Shown in pieces: positions 43,032 to 50,968 of a stretch of DNA of 64,000 nt. The notes beneath the pieces are model-generated. The model did no database searches. It saw only the letters and a program-made list of their open reading frames with translations, and was not told the origin of the DNA. How positions within the stretch are numbered: the stretch's first letter is position 1; every line of letters begins with the position of its first letter. Location of the stretch: positions 1 through 64,000 of the forward strand of contig LNDS01000045.1 of NCBI GenBank assembly GCA_001464835.1, given 5' to 3'. The DNA is from Rhizobiales bacterium Ga0077525 (GTDB lineage Bacteria > Pseudomonadota > Alphaproteobacteria > Rhizobiales > Xanthobacteraceae). The translations under genes were made by a program, and so were the position numbers.

Positions 43032-43700
43032 ATGCAAAAGGATTTCAAGCGGGCGTTGCGAACCGGCAGCATGCTGGCCGTCGCATTCAGCGCACTGACC
43101 ATCGCCACCGCCAGCGGCAACGCCGCCGAACGCATGGCATCGCTCGGTACTGGGCAACCGAACGAACGCATCGTCTATGCGGCGGTCGGAGAGGCCACCC
43201 GCGCGCCGATCGGCTGGGTCGAGTTCTGCATCGAATACAAGAGCGAATGCGCGACCCGGGCCTCGGCGCCGCGCGACATCGTGCTTACCGCCAAAACCTG
43301 GAACGATCTGGTCAAGGTCAATAACTGGGTCAACGACTCGATCAAACCCATGACCGATGCAGAACACTGGGGCGCGGTCGAGCGCTGGAATTTTCCTGAC
43401 GACGGCATCGGCGATTGCGAAGACTACGTCCTGCTCAAGCGCAAGATGCTGATGCAGGCCGGCTGGCCGCGCGAGGCACTGCTGATCACCGTGGTCCGCG
43501 ACAAAAAGGGCGAAGGCCACGCCGTGCTCACCGTCAAGACCAATCGCGGCGAGTTCATTCTCGACAACCAGGAGACCGAAGTGCTCGCCTGGAACAAGAC
43601 CGGATACAAATTCGTCAAGCGGCAGTCGCAGTCCGACCAGAATCTCTGGGTCGGCTTGAGCGAACCGCGCGGCGCCCCGGCCACTGTGTCGGCCCGCTAA
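43032..43700 (+). CDS. Transglutaminase-like cysteine peptidase (LapG/BTLCP family)
   Basis: A 222-residue exported protein: signal peptide about 1-32 (ending GNAAE), then the bacterial transglutaminase-like cysteine peptidase fold. The catalytic triad is visible: Cys129 in DDGIGDCEDYVLLKRKML, His163 in GEGHAVLTVK and Asp178 in EFILDNQE. In Pseudomonas, LapG of this family clips adhesin LapA and is held off by the cyclic di-GMP receptor LapD; here neither is adjacent. Calcium-binding residues (DDGIGDCED) are suggested. GGGAAGGGACC precedes the ATG at 43032. A strong terminator follows. Confidence 0.92.
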   Translation: MQKDFKRALRTGSMLAVAFSALTIATASGNAAERMASLGTGQPNERIVYAAVGEATRAPIGWVEFCIEYKSECATRASAPRDIVLTAKTWNDLVKVNNWVNDSIKPMTDAEHWGAVERWNFPDDGIGDCEDYVLLKRKMLMQAGWPREALLITVVRDKKGEGHAVLTVKTNRGEFILDNQETEVLAWNKTGYKFVKRQSQSDQNLWVGLSEPRGAPATVSAR

Positions 43701-43838
43701 CGACTTCGATCAGGGCCATGCGCCGATGGCGCATGCGGAGGGAAATGAGTTCGCTCACGTTTGAGCACGCGACAACGAACAGGAATTCGCGCCCCGGTCA
43801 CGTCCCCAGCCCTCCCCGTCCCCCGACCGGGCACGCGA

Positions 43839-43878
43839 GCGGCCGATCCTCCCCCAAGGATCGGCCGCACCCTTTTTT
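43839..43878 (+). terminator. Rho-independent terminator
   Basis: Twelve-bp stem GCGGCCGATCCT with AGGATCGGCCGC, a short C-rich loop, then ACCC and six Ts. It closes the LapG-like transcription unit. Confidence 0.88.
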
Positions 43879-43917
43879 CTAGCGCGGTTTAGGCCGCTTC
43901 GTATGCCGCGATGGCAA

Positions 43918-44448
43918 TTACCCGATCTTCTTCAGCCCCGTCTTGTACTGCTTCCAGCGCTTCACATAATGATCGGCGCCGCCGCGGATCGAAGCGTGCG
44001 CCTTTTCATCCAAGGTACGAATAGCGCGCGCCGGCGAGCCGACGATCAGCGAATTGTCCGGAAACGATTTGCCCTCGGTGACCAGCGCGCCGGCGCCGAC
44101 CAGCGAGTTGTTGCCGATCTTCGCGCCGTTAAGCACGATCGCGCCCATGCCGATCAGTGAATTGTCGCCGATGGTGCAGCCGTGCAGCATCACCTTGTGG
44201 CCGATGACGCAATTCTTGCCGATCACCATCGGATAACCCATGTCAGTGTGCAGCGTGGCGTTGTCCTGAATCTGCGAACGCTCGCCGAGTTCGATCCATT
44301 CATTGTCGCCGCGCAGCACCGCGCCGAACCAGACGCTGGCCTCGGACTTCAGCCGCACGCGACCGATCAGCACCGCCGTCTCGGCAATCCAGTATTGGCC
44401 ATCGGCGGGAAATTCCGGCCCCGCGCCGTCGAGTTCATAAATCGGCAT
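43918..44448 (-). CDS. Gamma carbonic anhydrase-family protein
   Basis: A 176-residue left-handed beta-helix protein of the gamma-class carbonic anhydrase family (hexapeptide repeats). The three metal histidines are in TLHTDMGYP, VIGHKVMLHGC (two His). The rest is IGDNSLIGMGAIVLNGAKIG repeats, followed by a C-terminal helix HASIRGGADHYVKRWKQYK. Length is typical. The reaction may be CO2 hydration, but many members have different or unknown activity. The start at 44448 gives the usual MPIYELDG opening. Confidence 0.93.
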   Translation of the reverse strand: MPIYELDGAGPEFPADGQYWIAETAVLIGRVRLKSEASVWFGAVLRGDNEWIELGERSQIQDNATLHTDMGYPMVIGKNCVIGHKVMLHGCTIGDNSLIGMGAIVLNGAKIGNNSLVGAGALVTEGKSFPDNSLIVGSPARAIRTLDEKAHASIRGGADHYVKRWKQYKTGLKKIG

Positions 44449-44509
44449 TGCACGCTCCCTTGAAGGTGGCGCGAACTTGCCCGATTGGAAGCGGAGAGGA
44501 AAGCGCGTT

Positions 44510-44833
44510 TTAGGCGATGAAGAGCGATACCGCGCGCACCAGCACCAGACCCGACATCAAGCTCCAGAATCCGGCGATGACGGTGGCCAGAAACACGAAC
44601 TGGAAACGGCGCCTCTCGTGCCGGCGGCCCATCAAGGTGTTGCGCATGATGATAAACGGCGCGGCCACGATCAACAGCGGCACGGCGGCGAAAGCGCCGG
44701 GGCTCGGCCCGGTGGTCAGTTGTCCGAAACTCGGCAGACGGCTGGTGAAAAGCTGGTAGGCCGAACTGCACAGGCCGGCGACGGCAAAGCCGATCGCCAG
44801 GGTCAGGAACATCTGCAACGATTGCGGCGACAT
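44510..44833 (-). CDS. Small membrane protein of unknown function
   Basis: A 107-residue protein with three predicted membrane helices (MFLTLAIGFAVAGLCSSAYQ, PGAFAAVPLLIVAAPFIIM, FVFLATVIAGFWSLMSGLVL) and a basic loop (RNTLMGRRHERRRFQ) between the second and third. It resembles conserved Rhizobiales membrane proteins of unknown function. The ATG at 44833 follows GAGG; the upstream ATG lacks one. It lies 61 bp upstream of the carbonic anhydrase gene on the same strand. Confidence 0.8.
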   Translation of the reverse strand: MSPQSLQMFLTLAIGFAVAGLCSSAYQLFTSRLPSFGQLTTGPSPGAFAAVPLLIVAAPFIIMRNTLMGRRHERRRFQFVFLATVIAGFWSLMSGLVLVRAVSLFIA

Positions 44834-44982
44834 TGATGCCTCACGCGACGACAACACGCCGCATCAATTGCAGAACGAGGCCCCCGCACGCCAGCCAAAG
44901 CTTAACAAATGGTTAACCCGTTAACCCGCGATTAACCTTGCCGTGGGACACGAGGTCTTAGCGATTTGCGGAGCCCTGAGTT

Positions 44983-45720
44983 TTGTCCACCCTCACCCAT
45001 TCGTCCCATCACGCGCATCGCAACGCGCCCCGGCGCCACCCGCGCAAGCGTCACGGCCACAACCCGCTGGCCGCGCCGGTGCTGCTGTTCGCCGCTATCT
45101 GCACCATCGCCGCGATCTATGTCGCCTATGTGCTATGGCCGCGGTGGCCGGATGCGCCGGTCGCGCTCGATGCGCCGTCGCTGCCGGTCAACATCGGCGG
45201 CGTCGCCTTCAACATCGAGCCGGCCGCCATCCGCATTCCGCTCCAACGTCATGCCGGCACGCAAAACCGCGTCGACCTCGCCTACTTGTGGCCGTCGCTG
45301 GTGCCGCCCGATCCGGCGATCAAGATCGTCGATGGCGCACCGGTCGATCCCAATGAGCGGCTGTTCGCCACCATTCAGGTCAGCGACGGCACTATGCCAA
45401 TCAGCGAACGGGTGCAGACGATCTATCCGCGTTATCTCGGCGGCAATGTAAAAACCGGCGACGACGGTCTCACCGTCAAGCCGTTCCGCGACGGCACGCC
45501 CTATCAGGGCGAAGACCTGGTGCTTGACGCTGCCGGGCCGGATCGCTTCCTGGCGCGCTGCTCGCGCAAAGGCGTCAGCAATTCCGGCACCTGCCTGATG
45601 GAACGCCGCGTCGGCTCGGCCGAAATCACATTGCGCTTTCCGCGCGACTGGCTGTCCGACTGGCGCAATGTCGGAGCCGGCATCGACAAATTGATGGCGC
45701 GCTGGCGGCCGGCGAATTAA
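44983..45720 (+). CDS. Membrane-anchored protein of unknown function
   Basis: A 245-residue protein with a basic His-rich N-terminus (residues 1-30: HSSHHAHRNAPRRHPRKRH) and one membrane helix near 30-52 (AAPVLLFAAICTIAAIYVAY), followed by an extracytoplasmic domain. The latter contains PSLPVNIGGVAFNIEPAAIR, QNRVDLAYLWPSLVPP and RRVGSAEITLRFPRDWLSDW. It begins with a TTG at 44983 preceded by GGAG nine bases away; no in-frame ATG exists nearby. I know it as a conserved rhizobial hypothetical type without assigned role. Its stop overlaps the convergent DUF3126 gene by four bases. Confidence 0.78.
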   Translation: MSTLTHSSHHAHRNAPRRHPRKRHGHNPLAAPVLLFAAICTIAAIYVAYVLWPRWPDAPVALDAPSLPVNIGGVAFNIEPAAIRIPLQRHAGTQNRVDLAYLWPSLVPPDPAIKIVDGAPVDPNERLFATIQVSDGTMPISERVQTIYPRYLGGNVKTGDDGLTVKPFRDGTPYQGEDLVLDAAGPDRFLARCSRKGVSNSGTCLMERRVGSAEITLRFPRDWLSDWRNVGAGIDKLMARWRPAN

Positions 45721-46145
45721 AAATTCGTGCTGTCTTCGTCGACCAGATCGATATCCAAGATCGGCAGCTCAAGAATATAGGTCTTGCGGCCCTTCTCGGT
45801 TTCGAGAAACAGCACGCCGAGAAAATCCTCGCCGAGATAGACTTCCAGCGAATCCATTTTCTTCGGCCGCGTCACCACGCGGATCTTCTGGTTGTCGAAT
45901 TTCAGCCGCAGATAATTCGTCAGCGTCGGGACCGGCTGCATGGTCTTGTCCTGGCTGACCTGGATCACCATGCGGAAATTATAGGAGCGCTCGCCGTCCT
46001 CGTCGTCGACGGTCATTTCGCCGAGATCGTCCTCGCCGACGAAAACCTCGGCGACGTCGCCGGCCTTCGGCACCACGCGAATATGCGGGTTGCCAAATAC
46101 TTTCTTCAAATAATTGTCGAGCTTTCTGACTTCCTGCACGTCCAC
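45717..46145 (-). CDS. DUF3126 protein with a duplicated domain
   Basis: A 142-residue protein of the alphaproteobacterial DUF3126 family. Two similar halves follow each other: LDNYLKKVFGNPHIRVVPKA with DVAEVFVGEDDLGEM (about 9-58), and LTNYLRLKFDNQKIRVVTRP with DSLEVYLGEDFLGVLFLETE (about 76-118). Each half ends in an FRMVIQ- or LELPILDIDL-like strand. The family as I know it is usually one domain of about 70 residues, so this looks like an internal duplication. Function unknown. Confidence 0.85.
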   Translation of the reverse strand: MDVQEVRKLDNYLKKVFGNPHIRVVPKAGDVAEVFVGEDDLGEMTVDDEDGERSYNFRMVIQVSQDKTMQPVPTLTNYLRLKFDNQKIRVVTRPKKMDSLEVYLGEDFLGVLFLETEKGRKTYILELPILDIDLVDEDSTNF

Positions 46146-46241
46146 CGGGCGGCTCCTTTATCGCAATATCCCGCGTTAGTTGCCCGATTGCTCGACTAAG
46201 TCAACCGGCAAAGTTCCACGCATTGAGGCAGAGGGACAGGT

Positions 46242-47072
46242 TCAGCCGTCGAGCATGACGCCGTGCAGCATCTGGTCCATGGTATGCGACGGCTCGGCGC
46301 AACCGGCCTCGCCGACCACTTTAGCCGGCACGCCCGCAACCGTGACATTGTTCGGCACCGGCTTGATGACGACCGAGCCCGCGGCGATGCGCGCGCAATG
46401 GCCGACTTCGATATTGCCGAGAATCTTCGCGCCGGCGCCGATCATCACGCCGCGGCGGATTTTCGGGTGGCGGTCTTCGTTGTCCTTGCCGGTGCCGCCA
46501 AGCGTGACGTCGTGCAGGATCGAGACGTCATCATCGACTACCGCGGTCTCGCCGACGACAAGGCCGGTGGCGTGATCGAGGAAAATGCCGCGGCCGATTT
46601 TCGCCGACGGATTGATGTCGCACTGGAACGCCGCCGACGACCGGCTTTGCAGATACATGGCGAAGTCCTTGCGGCCCTTGCCGAGCAGCCAGTGCGCCAA
46701 GCGGTGCGTCTGGATGGCGTGGAAGCCCTTGTAGTACAGCACCGGCTCGATGAAGCGCGTCGTCGCCGGATCGCGGTCGAAGGTGGCGACGATGTCGGCG
46801 CGGAAAGCGTCGCCAAGCGCGGGCTGATCCTCGAGCGCTTCGCGAAAGGCCTGGCGGATCAGGTCGCTCGACACATCGGGATGCTCGAGGCGCTGGCTGA
46901 CGCGGTGGGCAACCGCGGTCTCCAACGTGTCGTGGTGCAGGATGTTCTCGTAAATGAAGCTCGCCAGCTCCGGCTCGCGCCGCGCGGTGTCCTCGGCCTC
47001 CTGGCGGATACGGCTCCAGACCGGGTCGACCTTGCCGAGGGCATTTGCCTGCCGTGTCTGAAACTGCGCCAT
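46242..47072 (-). CDS. cysE: Serine O-acetyltransferase
   Basis: CysE acetylates serine with acetyl-CoA, the committed step of cysteine synthesis; 276 residues. N-terminal helical domain (WSRIRQEAEDTARREPELAS) and a C-terminal left-handed beta-helix with hexapeptide repeats. Active-site histidines fall in IFLDHATGLVVGET and DVTLGGTGKDNEDRHPKI. The C-terminal tail ends LHGVMLDG: an Ile at the very C-terminus, needed in many species to bind cysteine synthase, is absent. AGGAG precedes the ATG. Two large hairpins lie just upstream. Confidence 0.95.
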   Translation of the reverse strand: MAQFQTRQANALGKVDPVWSRIRQEAEDTARREPELASFIYENILHHDTLETAVAHRVSQRLEHPDVSSDLIRQAFREALEDQPALGDAFRADIVATFDRDPATTRFIEPVLYYKGFHAIQTHRLAHWLLGKGRKDFAMYLQSRSSAAFQCDINPSAKIGRGIFLDHATGLVVGETAVVDDDVSILHDVTLGGTGKDNEDRHPKIRRGVMIGAGAKILGNIEVGHCARIAAGSVVIKPVPNNVTVAGVPAKVVGEAGCAEPSHTMDQMLHGVMLDG

Positions 47073-47096
47073 CGTGGATCTCCTGGTCGTCTCTCT

Positions 47097-47174
47097 CTAG
47101 TACCGCCGATTTGAAGTTCCTGCATCACTTGCAGCAAGTTCGTTCAGGAACTTCAAATCGATAAGCGGTACTAG
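47097..47174 (+). repeat. Covarying hairpin element, unit 1
   Basis: A 78-bp stem-loop. Left arm CTAGTACCGC plus CGATTTGAAGTTCCTG; right arm CAGGAACTTCAAATCG, a four-base bulge ATAA, then GCGGTACTAG. The stem is 26 perfect pairs with one bulge; the loop is 22 nt. Unit 2 (47188-47263) is the same element in inverse orientation. See findings for the covariation. No T-tract, no gene inside. Confidence 0.85.
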
Positions 47175-47187
47175 AATCATATAATTG

Positions 47188-47263
47188 CTAGTGCCCCATT
47201 GTTTCCGAAGTTCGTGTCAGAGCTTGCTGCGATGTATCACGAACTTCGGAAACGGGGCACTAG
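47188..47263 (-). repeat. Covarying hairpin element, unit 2 (inverted)
   Basis: A 76-bp stem-loop. On the plus strand the left arm is CTAGTGCCCC, bulge ATT, then GTTTCCGAAGTTCGTG; the right arm CACGAACTTCGGAAAC followed by GGGGCACTAG. The stem again has 26 perfect pairs and one bulge, and the loop is 21 nt. Read on the minus strand it aligns to unit 1 with eight substituted pairs, every one compensated. Confidence 0.85.
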
Positions 47264-47314
47264 TCCCCACAGATAGGGCTTTTAGCACGGATTCATAAGG
47301 GGGCGGAGGGGGGC

Positions 47315-48067
47315 TTACGGCCGCCGGTCGAGAAAGGCCAGAACGCCGGCCTTATAAACCTTGTCGCCGACCGCCAGCATATGGTCGCGGCCCGGAATAT
47401 CGAGCGCCTCGGCGCCCGGAATGAGCGCGGCCAGCTCGTGCGCCGAGCCGGCGACGTCGTCCTTGGTGCCCACCGCCACCAGTACCGGAATACCGATGGC
47501 GCCCACCTGCTCACGGCTCAACACCTGTCTGGTGCCACGAATGCAGGCGGCCAGCGCGCGGCGGTCGGATTTGGTCTGGTCGGCGAAAGCGCGAAACGTC
47601 CGGCCCTGCGCATCGGTGACGTCGTCGAGCGATGGCGCCTCCAGCGCATCGGCAATCGACTCCGGCAAGCCGACGCCGCTGACCAGCCGCACGCCGAGGC
47701 CGCCGAGCACCGCCGAGCGCACCCGCTCCGGATGCGTCACGGTGAGCCACGCGGTGATGCGCGCGCCCATCGAATAACCCATGACGTCGGCGCGCTCGAT
47801 TCTGAGATGATCGAGCAGCGCCCGCACATCGTCCGCCATCTTGCCGGTGTGATAGTCGGCCGGGTCGTACAATTTGCTCGACTGGCCGTGGCCGCGGTTG
47901 TCGAGCGCGATGACGCGCCGCCCGGCGCGCGTCAATGTCGTCACCCAGGAAGTTGCGACCCAGTTGACGTCCTTGGTCGAGGCAAAGCCATGCACCAGCA
48001 CGATCGGATCGCCTGACCCTTCGTCGATATAGGCAATCTCGACATCGCCGTTTTTGAAACTAGGCAT
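47315..48067 (-). CDS. Alpha/beta-fold hydrolase
   Basis: A 250-residue serine hydrolase. Nucleophile Ser in VMGYSMGARITAWL; oxyanion HGFASTKDVNW near residue 25; ALDNRGHGQSSKL typical of the family; catalytic His expected in PGRDHMLAVGDK near the end and Asp in VAVGTKDDVAGS. Substrate unknown; relatives are esterases and C-C hydrolases. The stop lies about 50 bp from the second covarying hairpin. It follows the membrane protein gene at 48101 on the same strand at 33 bp. Confidence 0.93.
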   Translation of the reverse strand: MPSFKNGDVEIAYIDEGSGDPIVLVHGFASTKDVNWVATSWVTTLTRAGRRVIALDNRGHGQSSKLYDPADYHTGKMADDVRALLDHLRIERADVMGYSMGARITAWLTVTHPERVRSAVLGGLGVRLVSGVGLPESIADALEAPSLDDVTDAQGRTFRAFADQTKSDRRALAACIRGTRQVLSREQVGAIGIPVLVAVGTKDDVAGSAHELAALIPGAEALDIPGRDHMLAVGDKVYKAGVLAFLDRRP

Positions 48068-48100
48068 GGAATGATCTCGCGCATGAACAAGGCGCGTCTT

Positions 48101-49294
48101 TTAAGCGCCCGCCCGCACCGCCGCAAGCCGTCTCAGCCGCCGCATCTTGCGCCGATCGATGAAACGCTGCGTGCTGCGTTCGGTAAAACTTTTCATCGAC
48201 GACACCAGCCCGAACAGAGTGGCGAGCGCCCACAAGATCCACAGGCCGAGGTCGAACAGGGCCGTGGTCAGCGCGATGGCGCCGCGGCCGGCGACTTTCA
48301 GAATGGCGCGGGTACGGCTGCCGGCTTTCTCCGCCAGGGTAGCAACGCGCGCCATTTCGCGCGGGCTCTCGGCGATCTTCAAGCCGTCGAGCGCGGCCTG
48401 CGTGCCGGCCTTGGTCTGGACGCGGCCGGTGCTGCGCGCCAGTTGCATCAGCCCGCCGGCGCGCTCGACCTTCACGGCATTGCGCGCGGCGCGGATCGCC
48501 AGAGCCGGCTGCGCGATCGACACGCCGCCGATGGCGCTCTTCAACGCGGTCCAGTCGACGACGCCGCGCAACGAACGCCCAATATAAGCGGTGAGATCGG
48601 CGCTCATGCGCCCGGTCTTGCGCGCCACCTTGGCCAGCGACAGGCCGATACGCGCCGGCGTGCCGGCGCCCAACGTCGCATAAGTGCCGGCGGTGATGGC
48701 GAGGCCAACGCAGGCCAAACCCAAAATCAACTCATCGGCTTTCTCGCCGCTGGCCAGCCGCGAGCCTTCGCGCACCGCGTCGCGGATGTCGCCGAACACG
48801 AACAGGTCGCCGAGCGTGGTGCCGGCAAAGCCGGCGACATCGTTCGGCTCGCCGGTGACCAGTCCCATGGCAAAGCTCTGCGCCATATGCGTGGCGCTGG
48901 CGTCCTCCGCCACCGCGGCATTGACCTTGTCGATCAGCGCCGCATCGAGCGCCACGTTGCGGTCGGCGGCCAGATCGACAAAGCTTTTGGCCAGATCGCT
49001 GTCCTTCAGCGCCAGCGCCTGTTCGATTTCGCGCGTCGCCACCTCGGCGTTGAATTTTTCGTCGAGCGTGCGCGCCGCGATCTCGGCCGGATCGTCCTCG
49101 ATGCTCAGGAGATATTGCGCATCGAGCCCGCGCGGCACCGTGTACACCGCCAACGCGCCGAGCAGCACGGCGAGCAGCAGCACCGGCGCGATGCGCCGCC
49201 GCCGCGGGACCGCAACGACGACTTCTTCGACTTCTTTCCGCAGCCCCTCGGGCGCGAATCCTTGCGCGTCACGCATGCGGGCTGCCCGCCGCAT
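48101..49294 (-). CDS. Membrane protein of unknown function
   Basis: A 397-residue protein. An N-terminal membrane helix (about 32-53, RIAPVLLLAVLLGALAVYTV) follows a basic RRRR stretch. A long helical extracytoplasmic domain comes next (about 55-210), then helices with DELILGLACVGLAITAGTYA and, near the end, IALTTALFDLGLWILWALAT, with a basic C-terminal tail KSFTERSTQRFIDRRKMRRL. I recall this as a conserved uncharacterised rhizobial protein. Either 49294 (AAGGG close upstream) or an ATG at 49276 could be the start. It is upstream of the alpha/beta hydrolase in the same operon-like direction. Confidence 0.75.
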   Translation of the reverse strand: MRRAARMRDAQGFAPEGLRKEVEEVVVAVPRRRRIAPVLLLAVLLGALAVYTVPRGLDAQYLLSIEDDPAEIAARTLDEKFNAEVATREIEQALALKDSDLAKSFVDLAADRNVALDAALIDKVNAAVAEDASATHMAQSFAMGLVTGEPNDVAGFAGTTLGDLFVFGDIRDAVREGSRLASGEKADELILGLACVGLAITAGTYATLGAGTPARIGLSLAKVARKTGRMSADLTAYIGRSLRGVVDWTALKSAIGGVSIAQPALAIRAARNAVKVERAGGLMQLARSTGRVQTKAGTQAALDGLKIAESPREMARVATLAEKAGSRTRAILKVAGRGAIALTTALFDLGLWILWALATLFGLVSSMKSFTERSTQRFIDRRKMRRLRRLAAVRAGA

Positions 49295-49463
49295 GAGCCC
49301 TTGGGGATAACCCTGGTGGCCGCCTGCTCATGCTAGAAAACGCTTTTGAATCAAAGGGGTTCCGGCCAAACGGCCGGCAGGGCTAACGAATTGTCTCGGC
49401 TAGGCATGACGCCCCCGCATCGCTATGGTGCGCCTCACAAACGCAGTCAAAAAGGCTTTTCTC

Positions 49464-49709
49464 ATGGCGGAACACGTCGTCCCCCATTTTCACAACGATC
49501 CCGGCGTGCCGATGATCGAGATCGGCGCCAAGGAATTCATGTGCGTCGGCGCCACGCCGCCTTTCGACCACCCGCACGTCTTCCTCGATATGGGCGACGA
49601 CAACGAGATCATCTGCCCCTATTGCTCGACCCTGTACCGGTTCGACGCCACGCTCGATCCGCATGCGGCGCGGCCGGCCGCCTGCGCGCTGCCACTGGTC
49701 GAAGCCTAA
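49464..49709 (+). CDS. Zinc-finger (CHCC-type) protein
   Basis: An 81-residue protein of the zf-CHCC family: Cys in EFMCVGATPPFDHPHVFLDM, His in DHPHVF, and the Cys pair in IICPYCSTLYRF, giving a C-H-C-C zinc site. It is related to a mitochondrial complex I accessory subunit (NDUFS6). In alphaproteobacteria it is assumed to have a role with respiratory complex I or iron-sulfur proteins, but this is not shown by the sequence. The ATG at 49464 follows AAGG; upstream frames add nothing conserved. Followed by an FAD-monooxygenase gene 22 bp later. Confidence 0.9.
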   Translation: MAEHVVPHFHNDPGVPMIEIGAKEFMCVGATPPFDHPHVFLDMGDDNEIICPYCSTLYRFDATLDPHAARPAACALPLVEA

Positions 49710-49730
49710 AAACACCGGGAGTTTCTCGCT

Positions 49731-50930
49731 TTGGCGTCCGAGCGTCATGTCATCGTCGCCGGCGCCGGCATTGCCGGACTGACGGCGGCGCTGAGTTTGG
49801 CGCGGGCCGGCTTTCGCGTCACCGTACTGGAGCAATCGCCGGTCCTCGAAGAAACCGGCGCCGGCATCCAGCTCTCGCCTAATGCCAGCCGCATCCTGAT
49901 CGACCTCGGCCTGCGCGACCGGCTTGAACCTTTCATCGTGCAGCCGGACGCGATCCGCGTCATGTCCGGCGGCTCCGGCCGCGAGATCGTCCGCATCCCG
50001 CTCGGGCTTGCCGCCGAGCGCCGCTATGGCGCGCCGTTCTGGACCGTGCATCGCGGCGACCTACAGGCGGCGCTGGCCGACACTGCACGCAACGCGCTCG
50101 ACGTCACGGTCAAGCTCGGCATTCGCGTCGACGATTTCGCCGACCACAGCAACGGCATCACCATCCAGGCCTATCGCGGCCGGCAGATCGTCGATGAGCG
50201 CGGCGCGGCCTTGATCGGCGCCGACGGCATCTGGTCGGCCGTCTCCGCGCGTTTGAAGATTCAACGCAAGCCGAGTTTCGCGCACCGCACGGCGTGGCGC
50301 GCTTTGGTGCCGGCGGAAAGCGTGCCGCTGCATTTCCGCAGCGACATGGTCAATCTGTGGCTCGGTCTCGACGCGCATCTCGTACTGTATCCGGTCAAAG
50401 GCGGCCGCCTCATCAACATGGTCGGCATCGTCCATGACGAATGGAACGAAACCGGCTGGAGCGCCGACGGCGACCGCACGGAAATCCTGCGCCACTTCGC
50501 GCGCTTCTCCTGGGCCGACAGCGTGCGCGAACTTCTGTCGATCCCGGACAAGTGGCTGAAATGGGCGTTGTACGACCGCTCAACGCCGTTCATCGGCGGC
50601 GCCGGTCCCGTATCGCTGATCGGGGATGCCGCCCATCCGATGCTGCCGTTCCTGGCGCAAGGCGCCGGCATGGCGATCGAGGACGCCGCGGTGCTGGCCT
50701 CCTGCATGAAGGCCCATGCCGGCGCGCCGGAAGCGGGCCTGCGCGCTTACGAGACGGCGCGGCGCGCCCGCACCGAACGCGCCCAGCAGGTGTCGCGCAA
50801 GCAGGGCAAGCTTTATGGCCAGACCGGCCCGGAAGCGCTCGTGCGCGATCTCGGCATGCGGCTGTTGGGCGGAGAAAGACTGCTCAGGCGCTACGACTGG
50901 CTTTATAGTTGGAAGAACGACACGAAATAA
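49731..50930 (+). CDS. FAD-dependent aromatic monooxygenase (salicylate hydroxylase-like)
   Basis: A 399-residue group A flavoprotein monooxygenase. FAD-binding dinucleotide motif VIVAGAGIAGLTAALSLARA at the N-terminus; GD motif GPVSLIGDAAHPMLPFLAQG near residue 290; and the middle GADGIWSAVSARLKIQRKPS. These fit salicylate or 3-hydroxybenzoate 6-hydroxylase types, which hydroxylate aromatic rings using NADH and O2. The substrate is not determined. The start is a TTG at 49731, with GGGAG ten bases upstream; no ATG is close. It ends 38 bp before the MetE-like gene. Confidence 0.9.
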   Translation: MASERHVIVAGAGIAGLTAALSLARAGFRVTVLEQSPVLEETGAGIQLSPNASRILIDLGLRDRLEPFIVQPDAIRVMSGGSGREIVRIPLGLAAERRYGAPFWTVHRGDLQAALADTARNALDVTVKLGIRVDDFADHSNGITIQAYRGRQIVDERGAALIGADGIWSAVSARLKIQRKPSFAHRTAWRALVPAESVPLHFRSDMVNLWLGLDAHLVLYPVKGGRLINMVGIVHDEWNETGWSADGDRTEILRHFARFSWADSVRELLSIPDKWLKWALYDRSTPFIGGAGPVSLIGDAAHPMLPFLAQGAGMAIEDAAVLASCMKAHAGAPEAGLRAYETARRARTERAQQVSRKQGKLYGQTGPEALVRDLGMRLLGGERLLRRYDWLYSWKNDTK

Positions 50931-50968
50931 AAGGGCCGCAGCAAGCGGTCAACTCCGGGAGGCTACCG

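Noticed and set aside
47097-47263. CRISPR-like array
   Set aside because: There are two inverted units and not several direct repeats with spacers; this is a hairpin pair.
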